From NCBI GenBank assembly GCA_964462985.1, contig CAYXAA010000001.1, positions 62,001 to 126,000 of the forward strand: DNA of 64,000 nucleotides, in the 5' to 3' direction. Position 1 is the first letter of the stretch. Each line of letters starts with the position of its first letter. The stretch is from CAYXAA01 sp964462985. Its GTDB lineage: Bacteria > Pseudomonadota > Alphaproteobacteria > Rhizobiales > Stappiaceae. The notes beneath the pieces were generated by a model. The model had not been told where the DNA came from. It searched no databases and saw nothing but the letters and a program-made list of their open reading frames with translations. This document shows, piece after piece, positions 49,442 to 58,562 of this stretch. Position numbers and translations under genes: made by a program.

Positions 49442-50958
49442 GCGGCGGTCTCCTCCCGCTCCGGGGCCGCGATCGCCGCAACCATGTTGTCGGTGGTGAT
49501 ATCCGCGCCGACGAGCTCGGCGACGTGACGGCGATCGCGCACCACGATGACGCGGTGGCTGTAGGCGACCAGTTCGTCGAGTTCCGAAGAGATCACCAGG
49601 AGCGACATGCCCTGCGCGCAGAGTTCCTCGATCAGGCGGATGATTTCGGCATGGGCGCCGACGTCGATGCCCCGGGTCGGCTCGTCTAGGATAAGGAAGC
49701 GCGGATTGGTGGCGAGCCAGCGCGCCAGCATCACCTTCTGCTGATTGCCGCCCGACAACAGACCGACCGGCTTCTCAGCGTCCGGCGTGCGGATGTCGAG
49801 CCGCCGGATGAAGTCCCCGGCCATCGCGGCCTGGGCGCGGGCCGAAATGGGCTTGGTCCAGCCGAGCCGCGCCTGCAGCGCCAGCACAATGTTCTCGCGC
49901 ACGCTGAGGTCGGCGATGATGCCGTCGCTCTTGCGATCCTCGGGGCAAAAGCCGAAGCCGCCGGCAATGGCCTCGCGCGGCGAGCCGAGCGCGATCTTCT
50001 CGCCGCCCGCCCTGGCCTCGCCCTGGTCGTGCGGGGTGACGCCGAACAGCACCTCGGCAGTCTCCGTGCGACCGGAGCCGAGGAGTCCGGCCATGCCGAC
50101 CACCTCGCCGGCGTGAACCTCCAGGTCGAACGGCGCAATCCGTCCGGACTTGCCGAAATTTGTGAAGCGGAAGGCCGGCTCGCCCTGCGGGCGGTCTGTG
50201 CGGCCGCTGCTGCGGGTCTCCATCTGCAGCTCGCGGCCGAGCATCATGTTGACGAGCCGCACCCGGTCGAGCCCGGCGGTCGGCAACGTGTCGACCCGGG
50301 TACCGTTGCGCAGCACCGTGACCCGGTCGCTGATCTCGAACACCTGGTCGAGAAAGTGCGAGATGAAGACGATGCCGAGCCCGCGCTGCTTCAGCGTGCG
50401 CACGATTTCGAACAGCATCTGCACCTCGTGCGCATCGAGGCTCGCCGTCGGCTCGTCGAGGATCAGCACCTTGCCGGACAGCGAGACCGCGCGGGCGATC
50501 GCAACGACCTGTTGCACTGCCACGGAATAGGAGTCGAGATTGCGGCCAACGTCGATATCGAGCCCATACTGGGCGAGCATCTCGCGCGCCTGACGATGCA
50601 TCGTGCGGGTCGCGATCATACCGAAGCGGATCGGCTGATGGCCAAGGAACAGGTTCTCCGCCACCGTCAGGTTCGGCAGCAGGTTGACCTCCTGGTAGAC
50701 CGTGCCGATGCCGTGAGCCTGGGCATCGAGCGTGTCGCGCGGATCAATCGCCCGCCCCTCGAGCAGGATCTCGCCGCCGTCGCGGCGGTACGCGCCGGTC
50801 AGGCACTTGATCAGCGTCGACTTGCCTGCGCCGTTTTCCCCGAGCAGGGCGTGCACCTCACCCGACTGAAGCGCGAAATCCACCCTGTCCAGGGCGATCG
50901 TGCCGGGGAAGACCTTGGTCACGGCCCTGCCCTGCAGAAGCGGCTGGCTCTCGCTCAC
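49438..50958 (-). CDS. ytfR: sugar ABC transporter ATPase with two nucleotide-binding domains, YtfR
   Basis: The 506-residue protein has two tandem ABC domains typical of sugar importers. Domain 1 has Walker A GENGAGKSTLIK, Q-loop VYQEVNLLPNLTV and Walker B LILDEPTASLD. Domain 2 (about 260-500) has a degenerate P-loop (GLLGSGRTE), signature LSGGNQQKVMLARWL and Walker B LILDEPTRGIDVGAH. The degenerate second P-loop is normal for this class. It lies 163 bp downstream of ytfQ, with two hairpins between. Confidence 0.93.
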   Translation of the reverse strand: MSESQPLLQGRAVTKVFPGTIALDRVDFALQSGEVHALLGENGAGKSTLIKCLTGAYRRDGGEILLEGRAIDPRDTLDAQAHGIGTVYQEVNLLPNLTVAENLFLGHQPIRFGMIATRTMHRQAREMLAQYGLDIDVGRNLDSYSVAVQQVVAIARAVSLSGKVLILDEPTASLDAHEVQMLFEIVRTLKQRGLGIVFISHFLDQVFEISDRVTVLRNGTRVDTLPTAGLDRVRLVNMMLGRELQMETRSSGRTDRPQGEPAFRFTNFGKSGRIAPFDLEVHAGEVVGMAGLLGSGRTETAEVLFGVTPHDQGEARAGGEKIALGSPREAIAGGFGFCPEDRKSDGIIADLSVRENIVLALQARLGWTKPISARAQAAMAGDFIRRLDIRTPDAEKPVGLLSGGNQQKVMLARWLATNPRFLILDEPTRGIDVGAHAEIIRLIEELCAQGMSLLVISSELDELVAYSHRVIVVRDRRHVAELVGADITTDNMVAAIAAPEREETAA

Positions 50959-50999
50959 CCCATTTTCCTCGTATGCCGATCCAAATCCCCGATGCGGGA

Positions 51000-51113
51000 C
51001 GGCGCGCCGCCGCCTTTCGGCCCTCGGCGCGCCGACGTGTCATCAGGCAGACTCCGCCGAACGCACTCTACAGACTGCCCGGGAAAGCAGCGCCTGCAAA
51101 GCCGTTCGGCGGA
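51000..51113 (-). other. two intercistronic hairpins between ytfQ and ytfR
   Basis: TCCGCCGAACG (51053-51063) pairs with CGTTCGGCGGA (51103-51113), an 11-bp perfect stem starting nine bases after the ytfQ stop. A second stem pairs CGGCGCGCCG at 51000-51009 with the same self-complementary block at 51025-51034. Such structures often stabilise the binding-protein mRNA relative to the downstream genes. No T run is present. Confidence 0.55.
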
Positions 51114-51121
51114 TTCCCTGA

Positions 51122-52084
51122 TCAATAGCCCAGGTTCTTCTTGGCCTCGTAGACCGCCTGAGGATCGTCGGCCTGGGTGTAAAGCTTGGACTCAGTCTGA
51201 ATGAACTTCGGGGGGACAGTGCCATCCTTCATGTAGGCATCGAGGGCGTCAAACGCCGGGCCCGCCATGTTCGGCGTCAGTTCGACCGTTGCGTTGGCCT
51301 CACCGGCCGCCATGGCGACGAAAATGTCCGGCACGGCATCGATCGACACGATCAGAATATCCGACCCCGGCTTCAGACCGGCTTCCTTGATCGCCTGGAT
51401 CGCGCCGACGGCCATGTCGTCATTGTGGGCATAGAGCGCGCAGATGTTCTTGCCGCCGTCCTCGGCCTTCAGGAAGCTTTCCATCACTTCCTTGCCTTTG
51501 GTGCGGGTGAAGTCACCAGTCTGGCTGCGGATGATCTTGAGATTGTCGTGCCCGGCGATCGCCTCCTCGAAGCCCTTCTTGCGGTCGATTGCCGGCGAGG
51601 AACCGGTCGTGCCCTGAAGCTCCACGATGTTGCAGGGCTTGCCGGCGACCTCCTCCACCAGCCACTGGCCGGCGACCCTGCCCTCGTGCACGAGATCCGA
51701 GCCGACGGCCGTCAGATAGAGATCCTCCGAAGAATCAACCATGCGGTCGAGCAGGACGACTGGAATGTCGGCCTCCTTGGCCTCGGTCAGCACGGCATCC
51801 CATCCGGTGGCGACGACCGGAGCCAGCAGGATCGCGTCAACACCCTGCGCGATGAACGAGCGCAGCGCCTTGATCTGGTTCTCCTGCTTCTGCTGGGCAT
51901 CGGCGAACTTCAGGTCGATGCCGCGCTTTTCGGCCTCCTGCTTGGTGAGCGTCGTCTCCGCCGCGCGCCAGCCGGACTCGGAGCCGATCTGCGAGAACCC
52001 GATGGTCTGCGCCATGGCGCTCGAAGCCATCAGCGCCACCGACGCGAGCATCGTCGCGCCGATCCAAGCCTTCTTGGACAGCAT
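51122..52084 (-). CDS. ytfQ: galactofuranose-type periplasmic binding protein YtfQ
   Basis: The 320-residue product has a signal peptide ending near SSAMAQ and a type I sugar-binding fold (Peripla_BP_4). Typical YtfQ segments are TIGFSQIGSESGWRAAET at the mature N-terminus, LAPVVATGWDAVLTEAKEADIPVVLLDR, ELQGTTGSSPAIDRKKGF and ALYAHNDDMAVGAIQAIKEAG. In E. coli YtfQ binds galactofuranose; the same ligand is likely but not proven. It is the first gene, with a TATAAT (minus strand, 52236-52231) in the leader. Confidence 0.92.
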   Translation of the reverse strand: MLSKKAWIGATMLASVALMASSAMAQTIGFSQIGSESGWRAAETTLTKQEAEKRGIDLKFADAQQKQENQIKALRSFIAQGVDAILLAPVVATGWDAVLTEAKEADIPVVLLDRMVDSSEDLYLTAVGSDLVHEGRVAGQWLVEEVAGKPCNIVELQGTTGSSPAIDRKKGFEEAIAGHDNLKIIRSQTGDFTRTKGKEVMESFLKAEDGGKNICALYAHNDDMAVGAIQAIKEAGLKPGSDILIVSIDAVPDIFVAMAAGEANATVELTPNMAGPAFDALDAYMKDGTVPPKFIQTESKLYTQADDPQAVYEAKKNLGY

Positions 52085-52542
52085 GAATTCCTCCCTTGAT
52101 ACGACGGACCCGGATCGTGATCCGCTTCAATTCCGACGTGACGAACCGCCGGGCGTGGCCTGACGGCCCCGGGACCCGGTTTCTCGTTCCACTCCCAAAC
52201 GCCGGGTAGGACCCCGCGTCGAGAAGTCATATTATATTATTATTCCTTCAAGACAAGCGGCCGCAGGGGATTCCACATCTCTTCGTTGCGAGTGGCTTGA
52301 CTGAGGCGACTTGACCTGGGGCGGCTTGATTGGGGCGGCTTGATTGGGGCGGGACGTTTGCGGCTCCATTCTGCCATTGTCCGGCGCCATCGGTGGCCGA
52401 GCATGCGACTTTGCCCCGACAATCCTCGGCAGATACGCGAATGCGAAGCATGCGCGATCAGAGCGCGTTTCTGCCGGCTGCACAAGCAGCAGGGTTCGTT
52501 CGCATGACTGGCCTTTCGACCGAAACGGAAACCAGATGCCGC
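52085..52542. other. intergenic region with ytfQ promoter and 14-bp tandem repeats
   Basis: The left part holds the A/T-rich ytfQ promoter, including TATAAT on the minus strand at 52236-52231. The centre (52291-52354) holds a degenerate tandem repeat of 14-15 bp: two exact TGGGGCGGCTTGAT copies (52317-52344), a truncated third, and two diverged copies upstream sharing CTTGA. No coding frame is convincing on either strand. The right part is featureless up to the ligase stop. Confidence 0.55.
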
Positions 52543-54414
52543 TCAGATCTCGATCACGCGGTTGGAGCCGGCATAAAGCTCCTCGACCAGGTTGGCGCGA
52601 TTGCGCAGCACCACCCGCTGGTTGATCGAGCCCTTGTCGGTCATCTCGCCCGAGCTCAGCGTCGGTGGCGGATCGACCAGAACCAGCCTGCAGATCCGCG
52701 TCGACGAACCGGTGCTTTCCCGCGCCAGTGACTGCAATCTGTCGCGGAAGAAGCCGATGACGGCCGGATGGGCGAACAGTCTCGCGGTGTCGACTTCGAT
52801 GCCGAGCCCGGCCAGGCGCCGCAAGACGTCGGGATCGGGAAAGACGAGCGCAGTGAGATAGGGCCGGTCGGCGCCGGCGATCGCCACATCGCGAACCGCT
52901 GCGCCGAAATGATCAATGAACCCAGTGCGCAGTGCGCCGGCGTTAACCCAGGTGCCGGTATCGAGCTTGAAATTTTCCGCCGTGCGGCCGTCGAAGACGA
53001 AACCGCTCGCGGGGTTGTCAGGCTCGGCAAAGCGCAGGGCATCGCCGAAACGGTAGTAGCCTTCCTCATCGAAGGCGGCGGCGGTCAGTTCGGGCGCATT
53101 CCAGTAGCCGGGAGTGATACTTGGCCCCTTGACCCGGGCATCGTACTTGCCGTCCATCGGCACCAGTTTCAGACTGATGCCCGGGCACGGCAGGCCGACA
53201 TTGCCAGGGCGCGGCTGCGGCCACGTGCACATCAGCGCCGCCGGCGCGGTCTCGGTCGCCCCGAGACCGGTGCCGATCACGACATGCTGGCCGATGGTCT
53301 CGACGGCGAGGCGATCGAGCGCGTCCCAGGTGTGCTGTGCCATGCCGGCACCGGCGTACCAGAGGATCTTCAGGTTGCGGAACAGGCTCTGCCGGAGCGC
53401 CGGATCGCGCTCGAGATACGGGATCAGCGCCTCAAATCCCTTCGGCACGTTGAAGTACCAGTTGGGCGAGACCTCGCGCAGGTTGCGCACCGTGCGCTCG
53501 ATGCCCGCCGGCGTCGGGTTGCCGTCGTCGATATGAAGGGTTCCGCCATTGAATACGGCCATAAAGAACAGCTTGTTGCCGCCGGCGGTGTGATGCCAGG
53601 GCGCCCAGTCGAGCAACACCGGCGGCTCGTCCTTGAAAAAGGCGTAGGTCTCGCGCGACATGACCTGGTTTGCGCAGATCATGCGGTGGGTGTTGATCAC
53701 CGCCTTTGGTGTGCCGGTCGAGCCGGAGGTGAACAGGAATTTTGCAATCGTGTCGGGTCCGACGGCGGCAAAGGCCTCGTCGACCGCCGCTGTCGGCCGC
53801 GTCGCCAGAGCGGCGACAAAATCCTGTTCGACCGTCCTCCGGCCGGAGGCGAACAGCCGCAGAACCGAAGCGTCGGCGACGGCGTCGATGGCGGGGCCGA
53901 ACTGGTCGGCGTCGGCGGCAAAGACCATCCCGGGCGTCAGCGTGGAGAAAATGCCCCGCAGGCGCTCGTAATCCGCAGAGATCAGAGAATAGGCCGGCGA
54001 AATCGCCGCATAAGGAATCCCGACGTGGATCGCCGCCAGCGCCAGGGCGGCGTGCTCGAGATCGTTGCCGGAGAGAATGACGAGCGGACGCTCCACCGAC
54101 AGGCCCGCATTAAGCAGGAGCTGCCCGAGCCGGCGAACCCAACCCACCGTCTCTCGAAAGCTCAGCCGCCGCCAGTTGCCTTGCGCATCGCGCGCGGCAA
54201 ACAAGGTGCGCTCGGGTGCGGCGGAGGCCCATTCGAGAAGCGGCTCGGTGATGCGCGACGGATAAGGCGGCAGCGGATTCTTCTGCTCGACATAAAGTAC
54301 CCCACCCTCGCCGCGGCGCACGGTAATCTGCGGCGTCCAGAACGCGGCTTCGCGGTAGGCTACCGGCAGGTTGCCCGCGGTTTCTGCTGTACCGGTCGTT
54401 GCGGCCTCGGTCAT
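52543..54414 (-). CDS. feruloyl-CoA synthase / hydroxycinnamate-CoA ligase
   Basis: The start is the ATG at 54414 (MTEAATTGTAETAG); the longer frame runs through the promoter. The 623-residue enzyme is larger than fatty-acid ligases and matches the feruloyl-CoA synthase group: N-terminal PSRITEPLLEWASAAPERTLFAARD, P-loop FLFTSGSTGTPKAVINTH, WAPWHHTAGGNKLFF, A5 GTGLGATETAPAALM, and ENFKLDTGTWVNAGALR in place of the usual GGENIYP motif. It activates ferulate or p-coumarate to the CoA ester. It is divergent from the crotonase and MarR genes over a shared operator region. Confidence 0.9.
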   Translation of the reverse strand: MTEAATTGTAETAGNLPVAYREAAFWTPQITVRRGEGGVLYVEQKNPLPPYPSRITEPLLEWASAAPERTLFAARDAQGNWRRLSFRETVGWVRRLGQLLLNAGLSVERPLVILSGNDLEHAALALAAIHVGIPYAAISPAYSLISADYERLRGIFSTLTPGMVFAADADQFGPAIDAVADASVLRLFASGRRTVEQDFVAALATRPTAAVDEAFAAVGPDTIAKFLFTSGSTGTPKAVINTHRMICANQVMSRETYAFFKDEPPVLLDWAPWHHTAGGNKLFFMAVFNGGTLHIDDGNPTPAGIERTVRNLREVSPNWYFNVPKGFEALIPYLERDPALRQSLFRNLKILWYAGAGMAQHTWDALDRLAVETIGQHVVIGTGLGATETAPAALMCTWPQPRPGNVGLPCPGISLKLVPMDGKYDARVKGPSITPGYWNAPELTAAAFDEEGYYRFGDALRFAEPDNPASGFVFDGRTAENFKLDTGTWVNAGALRTGFIDHFGAAVRDVAIAGADRPYLTALVFPDPDVLRRLAGLGIEVDTARLFAHPAVIGFFRDRLQSLARESTGSSTRICRLVLVDPPPTLSSGEMTDKGSINQRVVLRNRANLVEELYAGSNRVIEI

Positions 54415-54467
54415 CGTTCCTCCCCACGATGGACATCGTCCTGGCTTGACGTGTCTCTCCAAAAATA

Positions 54468-54496
54468 GTTCATTTGATAATAATTTGAAAGTGAAC
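54468..54496. promoter_or_regulatory. A/T-rich imperfect palindrome, candidate MarR operator
   Basis: GTTCA (54468-54472) and TGAAC (54492-54496) bracket 19 A/T-rich bases containing two TTTGA repeats. It lies in the 123-bp region between the divergent ligase and crotonase starts. The MarR regulator encoded two genes away is the obvious candidate to bind it and be released by hydroxycinnamoyl-CoA, as known for CouR and HcaR. Confidence 0.5.
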
Positions 54497-54537
54497 AATG
54501 CCCGCCGCGGGCAAGACATTCGAAAGGTCGTCACAAC

Positions 54538-55323
54538 GTGGCTCTGGTGGACTATGCGCTTCAAGAGGACGTCGCCGTCCTGACGCTGAACCGTCCGGAC
54601 AAGCGCAACGCGCTCAACGACGCGACGGTCGCCGACCTCAGCGCCGCCGTCGACCGCGCCTCAGCCGAGGCGAAGGTCGCCATCCTGCGCGCCAACGGGC
54701 CGCATTTCTGCGCCGGGCTCGATCTTGCCGAGCATTCCGAGAAGGACCTGATGGAGAGCATCGCCGGCTCCCGGTCCTGGCATGCCGTGTTCTCCCGCAT
54801 CCAGCGCGGCCGGATTCCGTTCATCGCCGTTCTGAGAGGCGCGGTCGTGGGCGGCGGCTTCGAGCTGGCCGCGGCGGCTCATCTGCGCGTCGCGGAACCG
54901 GATACCGTCTTTGCCATGCCGGAGGGCCAGCGCGGCATCTTCGTCGGCGGCAGCGGCTCGGTAAACATCACCCGCCTGATCGGCGTTGCGCGCATGACCG
55001 ACATGATGCTGACCGGCCGATCCTTCGATGCCCATGACGCCGAGCGCTTCGGCGCCGTGAACTACCTTGCCGCGACCGGCGAGGGCTTCGCGAAGGCGAC
55101 GGTGCTGGCCGAGGCGATCGCGCGCAACGCGCCGCTGTCGAATTACGTCACGATCAACGCGCTGCAGCGGATCCACGACAGCGGCTATGACGAGGGTCTG
55201 TTCTTCGAGACGATGATCGCCTCGCTGACCCAGACCACGCCCGATGCGATCGAGCGTATGCGCGCCTTCCTCGAAAAGCGCGCCGAGCGGCTGAAGATGC
55301 CCTCGGAGGGAGGCGACCGATGA
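54538..55323 (+). CDS. crotonase-family hydratase/lyase for hydroxycinnamoyl-CoA
   Basis: The 261-residue protein starts at a GTG. Oxyanion-hole segments are VAILRANGPHFCAGLDLAEHS (about 45-65) and VLRGAVVGGGFELAAAAHLRV (about 97-117), and the active-site region is MPEGQRGIFVGGSGSVNITRLIG, with the catalytic-type Glu in PEGQ. In hydroxycinnamate pathways the enzyme hydrates the CoA ester and may cleave it to the aldehyde. Whether this one only hydrates is unresolved. It is coupled by ATGA to the MarR gene. Confidence 0.9.
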   Translation: MALVDYALQEDVAVLTLNRPDKRNALNDATVADLSAAVDRASAEAKVAILRANGPHFCAGLDLAEHSEKDLMESIAGSRSWHAVFSRIQRGRIPFIAVLRGAVVGGGFELAAAAHLRVAEPDTVFAMPEGQRGIFVGGSGSVNITRLIGVARMTDMMLTGRSFDAHDAERFGAVNYLAATGEGFAKATVLAEAIARNAPLSNYVTINALQRIHDSGYDEGLFFETMIASLTQTTPDAIERMRAFLEKRAERLKMPSEGGDR

Positions 55324-55805
55324 CGGCGGTGACGACCACTGCCGGCAGTGGTGCCATCTCCCTCGGCGCGCTCGAAAAGTCAGCCGGCTTCGTCCTACGC
55401 ATCGCACAGCTGACCGTATTCGAGCAGTTCTTCAAGGTGTTCGGCGAAAGTGAGATCAAGATCAGCGAATTTACCGTGCTCTATGCCGTCGCTGAAAATC
55501 CCGGCGTCCGCCAGGGCGTGCTTGCCGACGTGCTCAAGATCAAGTGGCCGAACATGACGAAGCTCGTGCGCACGCTCGAACAGCGCAGTCTGATCGAGCG
55601 GCACGTGCCGCCAAGTGACCGGCGCTCGGTCCGCCTGCAGGTGACCGACAAGGGCCGTGAGCAGATTGACCGGGCACAGGAAAAGATGGTGCGATCCGAC
55701 CGCCTCGCCCTTGCAATGCTCAACGATGAGGAACACGCCGAGCTGATCAGGCTCACCCGCAAGATCGCCGGCTGGCCCGCGGTCGAACAAGAAGAAGCAA
55801 GGTAG
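55320..55805 (+). CDS. MarR family regulator, CouR/HcaR-like
   Basis: The 161-residue regulator has a MarR winged helix: ISEFTVLYAVAENPGVRQGVLADVLKIKWPNMTKLVRTLEQRSLIERHVPPSDRRSVRLQVTDKG, with recognition helix and basic wing (SDRRSVRLQ). MarR proteins of hydroxycinnamate loci (CouR in Rhodopseudomonas, HcaR in Agrobacterium) bind the CoA ester as inducer. The same position next to the ligase and crotonase supports this role. It overlaps both the crotonase stop (4 bp) and is 4 bp from the amidohydrolase. Confidence 0.9.
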   Translation: MTAVTTTAGSGAISLGALEKSAGFVLRIAQLTVFEQFFKVFGESEIKISEFTVLYAVAENPGVRQGVLADVLKIKWPNMTKLVRTLEQRSLIERHVPPSDRRSVRLQVTDKGREQIDRAQEKMVRSDRLALAMLNDEEHAELIRLTRKIAGWPAVEQEEAR

Positions 55806-55809
55806 ACCC

Positions 55810-56682
55810 ATGGCAATCGACCTCGACCGTGTCGTCGCCATCGACATACATACCCACGCCGAGGAGCCCTGCGGCAGCCACGGCGACGACGGCTACGACG
55901 ATTTCCAGGCCGGCATGGCCGCCTATTTCAAGTCGCCCTTTCCGCATCCGCCGACGATTCCGGAGACCGCGGCGTATTACCGCGAGCGCAACATCGCGGC
56001 GGTGATCTTTCCCGTCGATGCCGAGCGCGAGACCGGCTTTCGCCGCTACAACAACGAGGAAATGGCGGAGCTCGCGGCCGAGCATTCCGACATCCTGATC
56101 CCCTTTGCCTCAATTGACCCGGCCAAGGGCAAAGCCGGCGCCCGCGAGGCTCGCCGCCTGATCGAGCATTACGGCGTCAAGGGATTCAAGTTCCACCCAA
56201 CGATGCAGGGGTTCTATCCCAACGACCGCTCAGCCTACGCCCTTTACGAGGCCATCGCCGAAGCCGGGCTGCCGGCACTGTTTCACACCGGGCAGACCGG
56301 GGTCGGCGCCGGAATGCACGGCGGCATGGGAATGCGGCTGAAGTATTCCAATCCGATGTATATCGACGACGTCGCCGCGGACTTCCCTGACATGCCGATC
56401 GTGCTCGCACATCCTTCCTTCCCCTGGCAGGAGGAGGCCCTGGCGGTCGCGACCCACAAGCCGAACGTCTACATCGACCTCTCCGGCTGGTCGCCGAAAT
56501 ACTTTCCGCCGATCCTCGTGCGCTACGCCAACAGCCTGCTGAAGGATCGGGTGCTGTTCGGCTCCGACTGGCCCGCGATCCTGCCCGACCGCTGGCTCGC
56601 CGATTTCGACACCCTCGATATCAAGCCGCAGGTTCGTCCCAAGATCCTGAAGGAGAACGCGCGCCGGCTGCTCAAGATGTGA
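55810..56682 (+). CDS. amidohydrolase, candidate 4-hydroxyphenyl-beta-ketoacyl-CoA hydrolase
   Basis: The 290-residue protein is an Amidohydrolase_2 (PF04909-type) TIM barrel. Metal and catalytic positions are visible: HTH in AIDIHTHAEE, KFHPTMQGFYPND, His in LPALFHTGQTG, His in VLAHPSFPWQEEA, and Asp in LFGSDWPAI. In Agrobacterium ferulate catabolism an amidohydrolase-like enzyme hydrolyses 4-hydroxyphenyl-beta-ketoacyl-CoA, giving a non-retro-aldol route. Context fits that; decarboxylase or lactonase activity is possible. No 3-hydroxyacyl-CoA dehydrogenase is in the cluster, so that step would be supplied elsewhere. Confidence 0.85.
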   Translation: MAIDLDRVVAIDIHTHAEEPCGSHGDDGYDDFQAGMAAYFKSPFPHPPTIPETAAYYRERNIAAVIFPVDAERETGFRRYNNEEMAELAAEHSDILIPFASIDPAKGKAGAREARRLIEHYGVKGFKFHPTMQGFYPNDRSAYALYEAIAEAGLPALFHTGQTGVGAGMHGGMGMRLKYSNPMYIDDVAADFPDMPIVLAHPSFPWQEEALAVATHKPNVYIDLSGWSPKYFPPILVRYANSLLKDRVLFGSDWPAILPDRWLADFDTLDIKPQVRPKILKENARRLLKM

Positions 56683-56742
56683 CCTGCAAGACCGCGTCAA
56701 GCGGCCCCCGGGGAACACCAACGATAGCCAAGGGAGGTATCC

Positions 56743-57864
56743 ATGAGAATGTTTGCAAGGACCTTTGCGGCGGTATCCCTGGCCGCCATCGCTTTTTCGG
56801 CTGCCGAGGCGAAGGACCTGCGCCTGGCCCCCGGCGCTCCACCCGTGCACCCGGCCGCGGACCCGCTCTACAAGAGCTTCGCCGAGTTCCTGCCGCAGGA
56901 GACCAATGGTGCCCTGACCGGCACGGTCATCGGTCCCGAGGTCGTCAACATCGGCCAGGTCAAGCAGGCGCTGCAGTCCTCGCTCGCAGAGGTCGGCAAC
57001 CTCCTGCCGCTGTTCGTGCCGGCGGACCTGCCCAACACGGCGCTCACCGGCGATCTCGCCTTTCTGGCCACCAATCCGCACGCCATGGGCGCGGCGATGA
57101 CCGAATATGTGGTCACCTGCGCCGACTGTCAGGCTGAGTTCAAGGCGATGGGCGGAGTCTTTGTCGGCTCCGGCTCGTCCGACGTCTACGTGCTGCTCAC
57201 GACCAAGCCGGTCCGTTCGATGGCCGACCTCAAGGGCCTGCGCCTGCGCTCGGGCGGCGCGCCTTACGCACGCTGGGCCGAGGCGATCGGCGCGGCCCCG
57301 GCCCAGGTCGCCGTCAGCGAGACCTTCGAATCGATCTCGCAGAGCGTGCTCGACGGCACGATGGCTTCCGTCTCCGACCTGATCTCCTACCGCCTCGTCG
57401 ATGTCGTAAAATACGTGATCGACCTGCCGCTCGGCACCTATCACACCACGTCGAACTTCACCGTCGCCGCCCCGGCCTGGCAGGCGATGACGCCGGAGGA
57501 GCGCGCCGGCTTTGCGCGTGCGGCCAACAAGGCGAGCGCCCTCTTCACCCAGAACTGGGGCTATGAGCGTCCCAGCCAGGCCAGGCAGGTGGCGCTCGAC
57601 AACGGCCTCGAGATCATCCCGGCAAGCGAAGACATGATCGACGCCACCAATGCCTTCCGCGAAAGCGACGTGAAGGCGGCGATCGAGGTCGCCACCAGCC
57701 AGCTGGGCGTCAAGGACGCGGAGGCGAAGATCGCACGGTTCCAGGAACTGGTCGACAAGTGGACCCGCATCGTCGAGGAAGCGAACGGCGACGTCGAGGC
57801 AATCACGGCGAAGGTCCAGGAAGATGTCTGGGACAAGGTGGACTATTCGACCTACGGGCTATGA
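56743..57864 (+). CDS. TRAP transporter solute-binding protein, DctP type
   Basis: The 373-residue product has GGGAGG eight bases before its ATG and a signal peptide ending near SAAEAKDL. It is a DctP-family protein (APGAPPVHPAADPLYKSFAEFLP, LKGLRLRSGGAPYARWAEAIGAAP, VAVSETFESISQSVLDGTM), with the conserved Arg in KGLRLRS that pins a carboxylate. The cluster suggests a hydroxycinnamate ligand, as for TarP of Rhodopseudomonas. The segment TADCQ region contains a Cys pair (VTCADCQAE), uncommon in DctP. Confidence 0.92.
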   Translation: MRMFARTFAAVSLAAIAFSAAEAKDLRLAPGAPPVHPAADPLYKSFAEFLPQETNGALTGTVIGPEVVNIGQVKQALQSSLAEVGNLLPLFVPADLPNTALTGDLAFLATNPHAMGAAMTEYVVTCADCQAEFKAMGGVFVGSGSSDVYVLLTTKPVRSMADLKGLRLRSGGAPYARWAEAIGAAPAQVAVSETFESISQSVLDGTMASVSDLISYRLVDVVKYVIDLPLGTYHTTSNFTVAAPAWQAMTPEERAGFARAANKASALFTQNWGYERPSQARQVALDNGLEIIPASEDMIDATNAFRESDVKAAIEVATSQLGVKDAEAKIARFQELVDKWTRIVEEANGDVEAITAKVQEDVWDKVDYSTYGL

Positions 57865-58034
57865 GACGAGCGACGGCATCCGCCCACGCGCGCTCTCTCC
57901 TCGTCATGCCGAACCCTGCCCCGGAAGCCGATATGCAGCCGGCTTGTCAGCGGAGCACGGGCGGCCGATGCAAGTCGCGCCGTGCCGATGAATGAGGCCG
58001 AGCCTGGCCCAAGGGCGCCGCCGGAACCGACCCG

Positions 58035-58562
58035 ATGCCGCAACCTCTCGAAACCCTGATGCACCGCATCACGAGCGGCCTGGCGCTGCTGGGCGCGGCG
58101 GCAGTCGTGCTGATGCTCGCGCACGTCACGGCCTATGTGGTGCTGCGCCACGTCCTGTCGGCGCCGGTTCCGGCCACCGTCGAGATCGTCTCGTCCTACT
58201 ACATGATCGCCGTCGCCTTCCTGCCGCTCGCCTGGGCCGAGCGGCGCGGCGATATGATCGTCGTCGAGGTGTTCGGCCACCTCTACCCGAAACCGGTGCG
58301 CCGCTGGATCGATGCACTGGTCTTCCTGACGTGCTGCGCCGCCTACTCCGCCCTGACCTACACCACTTTCCTGGTCGCATTGCGAGAATTCACGGCCAAA
58401 AGCTTCGTGATTTCGCTCAGCCTGGCCGTACCGACGTGGCCGGGATACTTCGTGCTGCCGGTGTCTTTCGCTCTCGCGGCGCTGGTCTGCTTTCACAAGG
58501 CGGCGACGGTGCTCCTCGCCACCAACACCGGCGGCGACGCCACGCAAGGGACCGTCGAATGA
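58035..58562 (+). CDS. TRAP transporter small permease, DctQ type
   Basis: The 175-residue protein has four membrane segments: a first at ALLGAAAVVLMLAHVTAYVVL, then VEIVSSYYMIAVAFLPLAWAERRGDMIVVEVF, the classical DctQ signature. It starts at an ATG 170 bp after dctP; that gap contains a small AAGCCG/CGGCTT hairpin. The TGA overlaps the ATG of the large permease. Confidence 0.9.
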   Translation: MPQPLETLMHRITSGLALLGAAAVVLMLAHVTAYVVLRHVLSAPVPATVEIVSSYYMIAVAFLPLAWAERRGDMIVVEVFGHLYPKPVRRWIDALVFLTCCAAYSALTYTTFLVALREFTAKSFVISLSLAVPTWPGYFVLPVSFALAALVCFHKAATVLLATNTGGDATQGTVE

